45,485 nucleotides of DNA from JAZQHR01 sp045540695 (GTDB lineage Bacteria > Bacillota > Clostridia > UMGS1810): NCBI GenBank assembly GCA_045540695.1, contig JAZQHR010000083.1, positions 1 to 45,485 on the forward strand, written 5' to 3'. How positions within the stretch are numbered: the first letter of the stretch is position 1; each line of letters starts with the position of its first letter. Of this stretch, positions 7,695 to 16,591 are shown piece by piece. The notes beneath the pieces were generated by a model. The model had not been told where the DNA came from, searched no databases, and worked only from the letters and a program-made list of their open reading frames with translations. The position numbers were made by a program, and so were the translations under genes.

Positions 7695-8543
7695 GTGCGA
7701 TTTAATGAAAATATATTATACGACACAAATGATAACGCAGTTATTAAAACCTTTCATTCAAGTGTGCTTCCAACAAAAAGAGTTTACAACGAACACCATC
7801 ACACAGAATGTGAGCTGTCTATTTTTTTATCTGGAAGCGGTATTTATTCGGTGCATGGAATAGAATATACATTCGGTCCTGGTGATATGTTCCTTTTCGG
7901 AAGCAATGAGGCACATTGTATTACAGAGATAAATGACGAACTTGACCTTTTAAACATTCACTTTGAACCGCTTATTCTATGGGAAAACCCCGAAAACATC
8001 GAGCTGCTTAGCTTGTTTTCTATGAGAAACGGCAAGTTCAGCAATAAATTTTCATGTGAAGATACTAAACTTAGAGACATAATTATAAATATTGAAAAAG
8101 AGATAATAGAAAAGCAAAAAGGATATAGACTACAAATTAAGTCTGCATTATTCTCTGCACTCATACACATTATAAGAAACTATGATTATATTAAGCACGA
8201 CAGCTCTATATCAAAAAGCATCATTATGACTGAGCGATTGAAAGATGCCATATCATATATAAACAATAATCTTGAAACAAAATTATCTCTTAAAGAAATA
8301 GCAGATGTAGCTTGCCTTTCGCAGACGTATTTTTCCACTATGTTTAAAAAGTTAAACGGTATATCACCATGGGATTATATTAAAATAAAAAGAGTGGAAA
8401 AAGCCATAGAACTACTTAAAACCACGAATATGTCAAAGCTTGAAATAGCTAAAAAATGCGGATTTGAAAGCTCATCGAATTTTTACAAGATATTTTTAAA
8501 AATCACCGGCAAAAAGCCAAATGACTATACAAATAACAAATAA
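7695..8543 (+). CDS. AraC-family transcriptional regulator, divergent from GH10 operon
   Basis: A 282-residue regulator. The N-terminal half is a cupin sensor (EHHHTECELSIFLSGSG near 33-50, GPGDMFLFGSNEAH near 61-74). The C-terminal hundred residues carry the double helix-turn-helix (LSLKEIADVACLSQTYFSTMFKK, then KLEIAKKCGFESSSNFYKIFLK). The GTG start at 7695 follows GAGGTG at five bases. It is transcribed away from the dehydratase operon, and the shared 120-base gap holds the paired 13-mers. By position it should activate that operon in response to a sugar or sugar acid bound by the cupin. The ligand is unknown. Confidence 0.9.
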   Translation: MRFNENILYDTNDNAVIKTFHSSVLPTKRVYNEHHHTECELSIFLSGSGIYSVHGIEYTFGPGDMFLFGSNEAHCITEINDELDLLNIHFEPLILWENPENIELLSLFSMRNGKFSNKFSCEDTKLRDIIINIEKEIIEKQKGYRLQIKSALFSALIHIIRNYDYIKHDSSISKSIIMTERLKDAISYINNNLETKLSLKEIADVACLSQTYFSTMFKKLNGISPWDYIKIKRVEKAIELLKTTNMSKLEIAKKCGFESSSNFYKIFLKITGKKPNDYTNNK

Positions 8544-8546
8544 TTT

Positions 8547-8583
8547 AAAAGCTGTACAAGTTTAAAACTTATGCAGCTTTTTC
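8547..8583 (+). terminator. Terminator of the first AraC-family gene
   Basis: AAAAGCTG (8547-8554) pairs with CAGCTTTT (from 8574), with an inner AAGTTTAAAACTT hairpin, followed by a T-rich tail. It lies directly after the stop codon at 8543. Confidence 0.75.
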
Positions 8584-8599
8584 TATTTATTATTTAAAT

Positions 8600-8702
8600 T
8601 TACACTCTTTTTGCAAGAATCTCTGTTTCATAGTCAAAAATCACCACATAGTCGCTATCCCATCTTACACTTCTTGTAACATAAAGAGCTATTTTTATTT
8701 GT
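8600..8702 (-). pseudogene. Possible C-terminal remnant of a lost gene
   Basis: One minus-strand frame is open for about 33 codons and ends in a stop at 8600. It reads IALYVTRSVRWDSDYVVIFD and then about ten more residues ending KRV. The composition is protein-like, but no start codon or ribosome site precedes it; an in-frame stop does. It may be the tail of a degraded gene. I cannot name its family, and chance is not excluded over so short a stretch. Confidence 0.3.
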
Positions 8703-8751
8703 ATTTAAATTATATCATAACAAAAAAAGAAAAACACCGCATAAAATTAAG

Positions 8752-8780
8752 AAAACACACCCTTTTTAGGGTGTGTTTTT
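8752..8780. terminator. Strong 12-bp hairpin terminator
   Basis: AAAACACACCCT (8752-8763) and AGGGTGTGTTTT (8768-8779) form a perfect stem with a four-base loop. It lies 30 bases after the stop of the small orphan gene and would work in either direction; the T-run is better on the plus strand. Confidence 0.75.
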
Positions 8781-8810
8781 AATATTTTGAGTGTTTAATT
8801 GTAATTCAAA

Positions 8811-9047
8811 TTAGAGATTGTTAGCCTTTCTCCACTCGTCTGCTTTGGCAGGTGACATTCTTGTAATAGATTCTTTAGTGTATTTTGACTCTTCTCCGCC
8901 GTTTGTATAAAGAAAATATTTTCCATCCTTTGTCACATAAAGTCTTTCTTCATATCCGGTTGTATCACCAAACTCACCTACAACATTTTTAGCTATAAGT
9001 TCTGATGCCTCTGTATCATACTCTACTTTACAAATTATTTTTTTCAT
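8811..9047 (-). CDS. Small protein of unknown function (78 aa)
   Basis: A complete 78-residue gene with a good ribosome site (AAAGGAGATGAACATTT) and a TATAAT at 9091-9096. The sequence has the layout of a family of small orphan proteins that I have seen annotated only as hypothetical: a start with K-x-YDTE-x-A, then EERLYVTKDGKYFLY, a GGEES glycine turn, and a C-terminal SPAKADEW helix. It has no membrane segment, Cys pair or recognisable DNA-binding motif. It is monocistronic, framed by terminators, and lies between a regulator and a PHP phosphoesterase without obvious functional link. No function is proposed. Confidence 0.75.
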   Translation of the reverse strand: MKKIICKVEYDTEASELIAKNVVGEFGDTTGYEERLYVTKDGKYFLYTNGGEESKYTKESITRMSPAKADEWRKANNL

Positions 9048-9122
9048 AAATGTTCATCTCCTTTTAAACAATTAATAATAATGTATATTCATTATATCAT
9101 ATATTTACAATCAAATAAAGTC

Positions 9123-10136
9123 TTATTTTGCATCTTCCATAATTTCGTCAAGAAAATATGCACAAGTATGCGCGCGTCTGTTTCTGTCATCAACTACATC
9201 AAAACGGATGCATCCGTCTGTAGGAAGGATTTTAAATGCTACTGTATTTTCACCATCAGGATTTTCAGCCATTTCCTTTTTCACTCTTCTGCCTTGTGTA
9301 GACATAAGTGCAAATTCGCCTTTTGAGAATGTAAGATATGCTGTATCACCTTCTACATATAGCTCTTTTATTTCAGGACCAAATGATGAGTACAAATTAT
9401 GCTTTTCCATAGCATCGAATATAGTATCATAATCAAGGCTGTCTGCATTTATCATAACCCATCCACCACAGGTCGAACGCATACTATGGTTATCATCTGC
9501 CGCAACACAAGCTATTCGCTCTCCTGCACGAAGAAAATTTTCATACGAGTGTATGTCATACTCTATTCTTCCTGAACAACAGCTCTCATGGTTGTACACT
9601 TCAACTGCCCACAATCCCTCGTATCCTATATAATCCGTTGCATTCTGCAGCGACCAGTTAGGGTGATTGTATGTAACTAAAAAACCTTTTTCGTTGGCAA
9701 TCTTAACCATTTCAGAAATACCCTCGTGGGTTAAAACTCTTTCATATTCTCCACAGGTATGGACTATTTCATCCTTAAACCAATCTTTTACAAAGTGGTC
9801 GTAAACAGAATTATAGCAAGGTGTATCAATGTTTTTAGGATCTCTTGCAAGAAAATTAAGGTGTGCAACCTTCATATCTGTTTTAACAAGTGTAGAAAGG
9901 TGCGGAAATTCCTTAATTGCAACCTCACATGATGTTATTGCAAGAAAATCCTCATCGTTAAGATAAGAATTATCCAAAAGATGCTCATGGTCAGTATAAG
10001 CTACAATAGAATATCCATTTTTCTTATAGTGGTCTTTTATCTCATCAACTGTCATCTTACCATCCGACTTTGTAGAATGACAATGTAGATTTGCTTTATA
10101 AAAATTTTTGGTGCTGTCAAGTAATATCTTTTTCAT
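9123..10136 (-). CDS. PHP-domain phosphoesterase-like protein
   Basis: A 337-residue protein of the polymerase-and-histidinol-phosphatase (PHP) superfamily. The first metal motif is NLHCHSTKSDG (His18, His20) and the second AYTDHEH (Asp49, His50). Later metal-ligand candidates are SCEV (Glu near 90), YNHPNW, and DDNHSM. The usual activity is metal-dependent phosphoester hydrolysis, but stand-alone PHP proteins of this length are largely uncharacterised. No signal peptide is seen, so it is probably cytosolic. The start at 10136 follows GGGAGAG; an in-frame ATG at 10175 has no ribosome site. A hairpin terminator for the upstream pyrophosphatase gene separates the two, so it is probably transcribed alone. 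Confidence 0.83.
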   Translation of the reverse strand: MKKILLDSTKNFYKANLHCHSTKSDGKMTVDEIKDHYKKNGYSIVAYTDHEHLLDNSYLNDEDFLAITSCEVAIKEFPHLSTLVKTDMKVAHLNFLARDPKNIDTPCYNSVYDHFVKDWFKDEIVHTCGEYERVLTHEGISEMVKIANEKGFLVTYNHPNWSLQNATDYIGYEGLWAVEVYNHESCCSGRIEYDIHSYENFLRAGERIACVAADDNHSMRSTCGGWVMINADSLDYDTIFDAMEKHNLYSSFGPEIKELYVEGDTAYLTFSKGEFALMSTQGRRVKKEMAENPDGENTVAFKILPTDGCIRFDVVDDRNRRAHTCAYFLDEIMEDAK

Positions 10137-10173
10137 AATGTTCTCTCCCATTTTATATTTATTTGTTTTACAC

Positions 10174-10207
10174 AAAAAGACATCATCCCAGTGGATGAAG
10201 TCTTTTT
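10174..10207 (-). terminator. Terminator of the pyrophosphatase gene
   Basis: AAAAAGAC pairs with GTCTTTTT, with inner pairing CATCATCC/GGATGA. The T-run is on the minus-strand side. It lies seven bases after the stop of the membrane pyrophosphatase gene. Confidence 0.8.
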
Positions 10208-10213
10208 ATTATA

Positions 10214-12298
10214 TCATAGTATTGAAAAATTTACAACTACTGCTGCAAAAACTATTGAAACCATTGATAGTAGCTTTATAAGTATATTTATAGCAGGACC
10301 TGCGGTATCTTTGAACGGGTCACCAACTGTATCGCCAACAACTGCGGCTTTATGATTTTCAGAACCCTTTCCACCGTGAACTCCGCTTTCAATGTACTTT
10401 TTAGCATTATCCCAAGCACCGCCGGCATTTGACATAAATACAGCCATAAGGAACCCTGATGCAGTAGCACCTGCAAGCATACCAACAACACCTGTGCAGC
10501 CAAGAACTATTCCTACAACAATCGGAACAATTACCGCAACGATTGTTGGAAGAACCATCTCACGAAGACTTGCCTTTGTACAAAGGTCAACACAGCTTGC
10601 ATAATCAGCATCTGCCTCGCCTTCCATAAGACCTTTTATCTCCTTAAACTGTCTTCTTACCTCCATAACAACACTCTGTGCAGCTCTGCCGACAGAATTC
10701 ATAGTAAGTGCTGCAAATACAAATGGCAAGCATGCACCAACAAAAAGTCCAACCAACACTGTAGGATTTGTTACATTAAGGTTTGAAATAGCTTCCGCTC
10801 CCCCATCAATAGTGTTTACCTTATCTATGTAAGATGCCATTAGCGCAAGAGCTGTAAGAGCAGCCGAACCTATAGCAAAACCTTTACCTGTAGCGGCTGT
10901 TGTATTTCCAAGAGAGTCAAGTGCGTCAGTTCTTTCTCTAACCTTTTCATCAAGACCTGCCATCTGTGCTATACCGCCTGCATTATCAGCAACAGGACCG
11001 TAAGCATCGGTTGCAAGTGTAATACCTAGTGTAGACAGCATACCTACCGCTGCAAGAGATATGCCATATAGTCCCATAGAAGGACTCTCTGTTCCGCCTG
11101 ATACAAAGTATGCAACAAGCACACATATAGCAACAATAACTATAGGTAAAAGTGTAGATAGCATACCAACTGATAGTCCACTGATAATTATTGTAGCCGT
11201 ACCTGTTTCAGATGTGCCTGCAAGATTTTTAGTAGGCTTGTAGCTGTCAGAAGTGTAGTATTCTGTTGCCTGACCTATTAAAACACCTGCTATAAGACCT
11301 GCAAGTATTGCAAAGTATACTGTCCAGTTTTCCTTTCCAAGTATGTAGTATACCATTGGAAATGTTAAAATCGCTATTAAAATAGCCGAAAAGTTTGTAC
11401 CTTTAGATAGTGCGCCAAGAAGCTGTTTCTGTGATGCACCCTCTTTAGTTCTTACAAGAAATGTACCGATTATAGAGCATATCACACCTACCGCAGCTAT
11501 TAGCATAGGAAGGGCCATAGCCTGTATAGAATGAAGTGCTGCAACTCCAAGTGCACACGCTGAAATAACTGAACCAACATACGATTCATAAAGGTCTGCA
11601 CCCATACCTGCAACGTCACCAACGTTATCACCAACATTATCAGCTATAACGGCAGGGTTACGAGGGTCATCCTCCGGTATACCTGCTTCAACCTTACCTA
11701 CAAGGTCTGCACCGACATCGGCAGCCTTAGTAAATATACCTCCACCAACGCGGGCAAAAAGTGCCATAGATGAAGCACCCATACCAAATGTAAGCATGGC
11801 ACTTGTGATAGCTTCATTTGACAGATTAAATACAAATTTTAAAAGGAAAAACCACACTGATATATCAAGTAAGCCAAGACCTACAACGGTAAATCCCATT
11901 ACACTTCCTGCAGAAAATGCAACTCTAAGTCCTCGGTTTAAGCCTTCCTGACAAGCATTAGCTGTTCTGGCATTAGAAAGTGTAGCTATCTTCATACCGA
12001 TAAATCCCGAAAGTGCCGAGAAAAATCCGCCTGTAATAAACGCAAACGGTACATAAGGTGTAAGAAGTCCTGCTATTGCCATTATGCCAAGAATTACAAA
12101 CATAACCGCAAAGAAGATTATTACAATTTTGTACTGGCGTTTAAGATACGCATTTGCGCCTTTTCTGATAGACGATGATATTTTCTTCATAACGTCCGTA
12201 CCTTCCGAAAAACGCATTACTCTTTTTGCAGTAACAAGTGCGAAAATAAGCGCAAATATTGAACCCGCAAAAGTTAAGATTACAAGTAACTTATCCAT
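10214..12298 (-). CDS. hppA: Membrane ion-translocating pyrophosphatase, K+-dependent type
   Basis: A roughly 694-residue integral membrane protein with about 16 helices that couples PPi hydrolysis to H+ and/or Na+ export. The pyrophosphate motif DVGADLVGKVE is at 194-204, followed by the conserved DDPRNPAVIADNVGDNVGD region. Near the second half, GNTTAATGKG (about 464-473) has Ala where K+-independent enzymes have Lys, which marks the K+-dependent subfamily. H+ and Na+ pumping cannot be told apart confidently by eye. I chose the ATG at 12298, after GGGGGATAAAA. An in-frame ATG at 12340 with GGAG upstream would add 14 residues. It is monocistronic, with its own promoter and terminator. Confidence 0.95.
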   Translation of the reverse strand: MDKLLVILTFAGSIFALIFALVTAKRVMRFSEGTDVMKKISSSIRKGANAYLKRQYKIVIIFFAVMFVILGIMAIAGLLTPYVPFAFITGGFFSALSGFIGMKIATLSNARTANACQEGLNRGLRVAFSAGSVMGFTVVGLGLLDISVWFFLLKFVFNLSNEAITSAMLTFGMGASSMALFARVGGGIFTKAADVGADLVGKVEAGIPEDDPRNPAVIADNVGDNVGDVAGMGADLYESYVGSVISACALGVAALHSIQAMALPMLIAAVGVICSIIGTFLVRTKEGASQKQLLGALSKGTNFSAILIAILTFPMVYYILGKENWTVYFAILAGLIAGVLIGQATEYYTSDSYKPTKNLAGTSETGTATIIISGLSVGMLSTLLPIVIVAICVLVAYFVSGGTESPSMGLYGISLAAVGMLSTLGITLATDAYGPVADNAGGIAQMAGLDEKVRERTDALDSLGNTTAATGKGFAIGSAALTALALMASYIDKVNTIDGGAEAISNLNVTNPTVLVGLFVGACLPFVFAALTMNSVGRAAQSVVMEVRRQFKEIKGLMEGEADADYASCVDLCTKASLREMVLPTIVAVIVPIVVGIVLGCTGVVGMLAGATASGFLMAVFMSNAGGAWDNAKKYIESGVHGGKGSENHKAAVVGDTVGDPFKDTAGPAINILIKLLSMVSIVFAAVVVNFSIL

Positions 12299-12603
12299 TT
12301 TTATCCCCCAATGAAAAAATTTTATTGCATAGAAGCACATTATAATCTCCATAATATCTCAAACGGTTTCTATGTATTTGTTAATTATATCACAATCTCT
12401 TACCTATTGCAAGATATTTTTTTCGAAATTTCATTTTTTCGCCACATTATCTATAAAATAATATTATTTCGGGTACTAAAATGATAAATTTGACTGAGTT
12501 TATCTAAAAACATTCATTTTAAAACAAATAAAAACTCGTAAATATTTCCATATAGTAATGGCCAAATACGAGTTTTAATCTGCTTTTTATTAAAAAGAAA
12601 AAA
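12299..12603 (-). promoter_or_regulatory. Leader and promoter of pyrophosphatase gene; convergent hairpin
   Basis: This gap holds a minus-strand promoter, TTGCAA (12407-12412) and TATAAT (12384-12389) with a 17-base spacer. A leader of about 78 bases follows, containing two possible in-frame starts before the chosen one. Upstream of the promoter the DNA is AT-rich without a recognisable feature until the terminator of the MATE gene at 12531-12576. Confidence 0.7.
12531..12576 (-). terminator. Terminator of the MATE/deacylase operon
   Basis: AAAACTCGTA pairs with TACGAGTTTT across a loop that itself contains CCAT/ATGG pairing. On the minus strand the hairpin ends in TTTTTATTTG. It lies 28 bases after the MATE stop codon. 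Confidence 0.7.
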
Positions 12604-13992
12604 TTATTTATTCTCAATAGCTATTTCTTTATAATTCACCCATTTTCCGCTTGCAACACGTCTAAGGGCAAACGCACATTTAATAAATCTCTTAAACATC
12701 ATTACCGCAAGAACGGTTACAATAGAGAATTTAAGTTTAATGCCAAGTATAAAACCAAGCACAAGCGACCACACATATACAGGTACTACGTCATACAGCA
12801 TAGCCTTCTGGCTGTCACCGCCTGCACGCATTACGCCCATTATAAGTGTACTTGCAAGCGCTCTGAACGGCATATATAGCGCATATATAGCTATAAGCCA
12901 CATAGTAAGCGTCTGTGTTTCGGCTTCAAGTCCCGAGAAGAAAAATTTAACATACGGAATATCTATCGCAAGCATAAGTGCCATAATACCAAAGCCAACA
13001 TAGAAGCCTGCAAGAGCGTATTTTTTTGCAAATTCCTTTGCTTCGTCCATTTTCTTTTCACCTATACTGCAGCTTATGGTAACGCATGCACCTATAGCTA
13101 TTCCGTAGAAAAATGCGTTTCCAAGATTTTCGAGCTGACGTGCAATACTTACCGCACTTACCGCACTTGTACCCATACGACCGAATATCGCATTAAATGC
13201 AGATATACCAAATCCCCAAAGACTTTCGTTTAAGATGACGGCATAAGTTTTATGTACAAAATCTCCTATTGCTTTAGGTTTAAAATATTTTATATCAGAA
13301 AGCTTAAATACATATTCTTTATCTTCATATCGTGCGATACTTATAAGATATATAATTGCTTCTACAATTTTAGAAATAAGTGTTGAAAGTGCTGCTCCTG
13401 CAACACCCATTGCAGGTATAAATCCTATTCCGTATATAAGCACAAAGTTAAGTGCTGTTTTTATACCAAGTGATATCATCGTTGCAATCATAGGTATCTT
13501 AGGCTGTTTTACCGAACGGAAAAACGCGACATAAGAGTTTGAAAGGCTATACAAAAGAAATGTAGGTGTGATTATTAAAAGATAAATCGCACCATCCTTT
13601 ATAGTCGGCGCATCATCCGTGAAAAATCCAAGAGCAATTCTTGGAAAGAACAAACAAAACAGCATAATAATAAGATTTATAAGAAGTGAGAAAAACAGTG
13701 TAATACTAAATGTTTCTCTCATTCCCTCGGGATTTTGCTCACCAAAGTGTCTTGACAGATATACCGACGCTCCGCTTGTGATACCAAATGTGATAAGACT
13801 CACTATGTAGAAAAGCTGGTTTGCAAGTGATACCGCCGCAACCGCAGTTTCACCCATATTACTTATAACAGATACGTCAATTATACCAAGTATAGCTGAT
13901 GACATATTCTGCATTGCTATTGGTATAGAGAAGCTTAATACCATTTTCCAAAATGCTTTTTCCGGAAATATATTTTTAAATATTTTAGACAT
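12604..13992 (-). CDS. MATE-family efflux transporter
   Basis: A 462-residue polytopic membrane protein, about 12 helices in two homologous halves. The N-terminal half has IPIAMQNMSSAILGIIDVSVISNMGETAVAAVSLANQ, the MATE signature around helices 1 and 2. The second half repeats the pattern from about residue 245 (NESLWGFGISAFNAIFGRMGTSAVSAVSIARQ). MATE proteins export drugs, metabolites or lipid-linked molecules in exchange for Na+ or H+. The start has ATAGGAG eight bases upstream. It lies 22 bases after the D-aminoacylase-type gene with no terminator between, so the two are cotranscribed. The exporter may remove a product or a toxic substrate of that enzyme; this is inference. Confidence 0.92.
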   Translation of the reverse strand: MSKIFKNIFPEKAFWKMVLSFSIPIAMQNMSSAILGIIDVSVISNMGETAVAAVSLANQLFYIVSLITFGITSGASVYLSRHFGEQNPEGMRETFSITLFFSLLINLIIMLFCLFFPRIALGFFTDDAPTIKDGAIYLLIITPTFLLYSLSNSYVAFFRSVKQPKIPMIATMISLGIKTALNFVLIYGIGFIPAMGVAGAALSTLISKIVEAIIYLISIARYEDKEYVFKLSDIKYFKPKAIGDFVHKTYAVILNESLWGFGISAFNAIFGRMGTSAVSAVSIARQLENLGNAFFYGIAIGACVTISCSIGEKKMDEAKEFAKKYALAGFYVGFGIMALMLAIDIPYVKFFFSGLEAETQTLTMWLIAIYALYMPFRALASTLIMGVMRAGGDSQKAMLYDVVPVYVWSLVLGFILGIKLKFSIVTVLAVMMFKRFIKCAFALRRVASGKWVNYKEIAIENK

Positions 13993-14014
13993 TATTTTAC
14001 TCCTATCATTTAGC

Positions 14015-15559
14015 TTAGTTGTTTTTAAATATCAACTTACCTTCTTTTTTGCCGTTATACACTGCATCTTCCACTACTATTTCGCCGTTAAGGATAACAT
14101 AGTTTAATCCCTCTGCGCGATTGTTGCAATCGGTAAAATCAGAACGGTCAATTATCTTTTCTGCATCAAATATACATATATCTGCATCCATTCCTTCCCA
14201 GATAAGACCTTTTGTATTTAGTCCGTATACGCGAGCAGGCATCGAGGTCATTTTGCGTATCATTTCGAAAAGAGATACTACCTTTTTTTCTCTTACATAT
14301 CTGCCAAGTGCTCGTGGAAACGAGCCTTTAAGTCTTGGGTGGAATGTCGTTTTTCCCTTTGCAACACCAGCGTCTGTGCATATCATTGCTCTTGGATGTG
14401 ATATAACAGTTTTCACATCCTCGTCACATATAGTAAAGTAACAGCAAGTGCAATTATCGTTGCTTTTGTATATCATATCCAAGATAGTTTCATATTCATC
14501 TTTTCCGTGTAGTTTTGCCGCTTCAGGCACAAATAAACCTTCATACTGGGGATAACCTTCGCATTTTGCTACCTGCACCCACGAATAGTCGTTTGCCCAC
14601 CACATAGTGCTATTGTGCTCGCACATTTTCTGACGTTCATCTTCGTTTTCAAGTCTTTTAATTAAATCTCTGCCAGAATCAGGCACAAATGTTACCGAGG
14701 TTGTGGTATGTGTAGCGACATACGGATATACATCAAGGTATAATTCAAGACCTTCTGCATTTGCCTCATCTATAAGACGAAGAGTATGCGATACCTTTCC
14801 CCAGTTTTCAGGCGACCCGCAAGCTTTGTGGTGTGACAGCACACCTCTTACGCCCGATTTTCTTACAACATCTATAAATTCTTTAGTAGCTTTAATAAGC
14901 AAATTCGATTCGCTTCTGATATGAGCCGCAATAAGTCCTTCGTATTCTTTTACAACCTTTGCAAGCTCTATAAGTTCATCAGTATCTGCATAGCTGCTTG
15001 GTGGATATATAAGTCCAAACGATATACCAAGTGCACCATGCTCCATAGCATCGCGAAGAAGTGCTTTCATTTTCTCAAGCTCATCTTTGGTAGGCTTTTC
15101 CTGACTCATACCCATAACTGCTTTTCTTATAGCACCATGACCTACAAAGCACATATTATTTGAACCAAGCGGAAAATCCTTTGCCGCATCTGTAAAGCTT
15201 CCGAATGTCTTTAGCACCTCCGAAAGTTTTCCAATACCTTCTATATACTTATCATCTTTTTCTTCTACATTTTTAGGTGCAATTGAGCTTCCGCACTGTC
15301 CAGCTATCGAAGTAGTTATACCCTGCTCTATCTTTTCTATCATATCAGGATATTCAATTATAGCATTATCACTATGACTATGCGAATCTATAAAGCCTGG
15401 CGTAACAGTAAGACCGGATGCGTCTATCACCTTTTTAGCGCCTTCCAGCTTCTTCCCAACCTTTGCAATCTTTCCGTCCTTTATCGCCACATCAGCAAAA
15501 AAAGACGGACTCCCTGTTCCGTCTATAACACTACCATTTTTTATTATCAAATCATACAT
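14015..15559 (-). CDS. D-aminoacylase-type amidohydrolase (N-acyl-D-amino-acid deacylase)
   Basis: A 514-residue metallo-dependent hydrolase. The amidohydrolase opening IKNGSVIDGTGSP is at 7-19, and the metal motif DSHSHSD has His60 and His62. Cys89 in AGQCGSS matches the zinc-ligand Cys characteristic of D-aminoacylases. AHIRSE, LSHHKACG, CTDAGV and FHPRLKGSFPRALGRYVREKK follow in family order. The reaction expected is hydrolysis of an N-acyl-D-amino acid or a related cyclic amide. It has a consensus promoter, a GGGGTG ribosome site, and is followed by a MATE exporter. The AraC regulator on the other side is divergent, so peptidoglycan fragments or D-amino-acid-containing compounds are possible signals. 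Confidence 0.88.
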   Translation of the reverse strand: MYDLIIKNGSVIDGTGSPSFFADVAIKDGKIAKVGKKLEGAKKVIDASGLTVTPGFIDSHSHSDNAIIEYPDMIEKIEQGITTSIAGQCGSSIAPKNVEEKDDKYIEGIGKLSEVLKTFGSFTDAAKDFPLGSNNMCFVGHGAIRKAVMGMSQEKPTKDELEKMKALLRDAMEHGALGISFGLIYPPSSYADTDELIELAKVVKEYEGLIAAHIRSESNLLIKATKEFIDVVRKSGVRGVLSHHKACGSPENWGKVSHTLRLIDEANAEGLELYLDVYPYVATHTTTSVTFVPDSGRDLIKRLENEDERQKMCEHNSTMWWANDYSWVQVAKCEGYPQYEGLFVPEAAKLHGKDEYETILDMIYKSNDNCTCCYFTICDEDVKTVISHPRAMICTDAGVAKGKTTFHPRLKGSFPRALGRYVREKKVVSLFEMIRKMTSMPARVYGLNTKGLIWEGMDADICIFDAEKIIDRSDFTDCNNRAEGLNYVILNGEIVVEDAVYNGKKEGKLIFKNN

Positions 15560-15601
15560 TTTCTACACCCCGTTTAGAAATTTGTATTTTTATTGTATTT
15601 T

Positions 15602-15630
15602 ATTATATACCCGTGTTAAACAAATGTCAA
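15602..15630 (-). promoter_or_regulatory. Consensus promoter of the deacylase/MATE operon
   Basis: TTGACA (15625-15630) and TATAAT (15602-15607) on the minus strand match the sigma-A consensus exactly, with a 17-base spacer. The predicted transcript starts about 35-40 bases before the start codon. Confidence 0.85.
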
Positions 15631-15665
15631 CCGCAAAAGCACAATTCAAAGGAAAACATTAGAAG

Positions 15666-15694
15666 TTGACTTTCAAAGCATAGTATAATATAAT
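15666..15694 (+). promoter_or_regulatory. Promoter of the second AraC-family gene
   Basis: TTGACT (15666-15671) and TATAAT (15689-15694) are 17 bases apart on the plus strand, back to back with the deacylase promoter. TTGACTTT recurs at 15741-15748, just before the ribosome site. Confidence 0.75.
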
Positions 15695-15760
15695 CAATCT
15701 ATGATTTAAGCACATTTTTAAACATAGCACATTGGAAAAATTGACTTTAGAGGTGTGAAA

Positions 15761-16504
15761 ATGCAAGATAAGATTTCGTTATATGCATGTGGCAGATACA
15801 CCACTGTAGATATGTGGGAAAACGCTCAAAAAGATTTCCTCGAGCTTGGAAGACTATACTATGTCAATTCAGGATGGGCAAAAATATACAACGGCTCTAA
15901 AGAATACATACTAAAGCAAGGAAACATTTATCTTATTTCAAAATTTCAAAGCTTAAAAATGGGAGAATCTCAAAATTTTAATCACACGTACTTTGATTTT
16001 CGATATTTATACAATTTTAGAGCAGATACATTTATGGAAATAGACGCAACTAAAAGCGGTATTTTGCCCATAATCGAATTTATAAACACCATAATCACTG
16101 ACAATGATGTGCTATACAAAAACGAAAAATATTTAAAAACACTTGAAAAGGCACTTGACACTATAATAGAATACACCGACAGCAAATACGCTCTCCCGCT
16201 TATTAAAAATGATATTATAATAAAATCGCTTGATATAATAAGCAAAAACTATATGGATATATCGGTAAAAGAGCTTACTGGTATTCTAAACATAAACGAA
16301 AGTCATTTTATAAGATTGTTTAAGAAACACACCGGAATCACGCCAAAAAAACACATTCAAACATACCGCCTCACAAATGGTATGGAAATGCTGAAAAAAG
16401 GAATGAGTGTTTCTGATGTAAGCAGTTTATGCGGCTACAGCACACCGTCATCGTTTTCCTATGCGTTTAAAAAAAGCTTTGGCATCTCGCCATCAAGCAT
16501 ATAA
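15761..16504 (+). CDS. AraC-family transcriptional regulator, divergent from deacylase operon
   Basis: A 247-residue regulator. The N-terminal part (about 1-140) is a divergent cupin-like sensor without the His-rich motif of the other AraC protein here. The C-terminal part is a clear double helix-turn-helix: ISVKELTGILNINESHFIRLFKKHTGITPKKHI, then MSVSDVSSLCGYSTPSSFSYAFKKSFGISPSS. The ATG at 15761 follows AGAGGTG; a GTG six bases earlier is too close to it. It is transcribed away from the deacylase/MATE operon and should regulate it. The acyltransferase gene downstream has a separate weak promoter, so cotranscription is uncertain. Confidence 0.88.
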   Translation: MQDKISLYACGRYTTVDMWENAQKDFLELGRLYYVNSGWAKIYNGSKEYILKQGNIYLISKFQSLKMGESQNFNHTYFDFRYLYNFRADTFMEIDATKSGILPIIEFINTIITDNDVLYKNEKYLKTLEKALDTIIEYTDSKYALPLIKNDIIIKSLDIISKNYMDISVKELTGILNINESHFIRLFKKHTGITPKKHIQTYRLTNGMEMLKKGMSVSDVSSLCGYSTPSSFSYAFKKSFGISPSSI

Positions 16505-16548
16505 TATCTTATTATATGCTTTTATTTATTCAATAACAATAGACAAAA

Positions 16549-16577
16549 TTCGACCTATATGTTATTATATATACAAT
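16549..16577 (+). promoter_or_regulatory. Weak promoter for acyltransferase gene
   Basis: TTCGAC and TACAAT (16572-16577) with a 17-base spacer precede the GAGGTGAT ribosome site. The match is below consensus. Confidence 0.4.
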
Positions 16578-16591
16578 AGAGGTGATTTTAT

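Noticed and set aside
12340..12352. Upstream starts for the pyrophosphatase
   Set aside because: They would add a hydrophilic-hydrophobic tail unlike family N-termini; the GGGGGAT site favours 12298.
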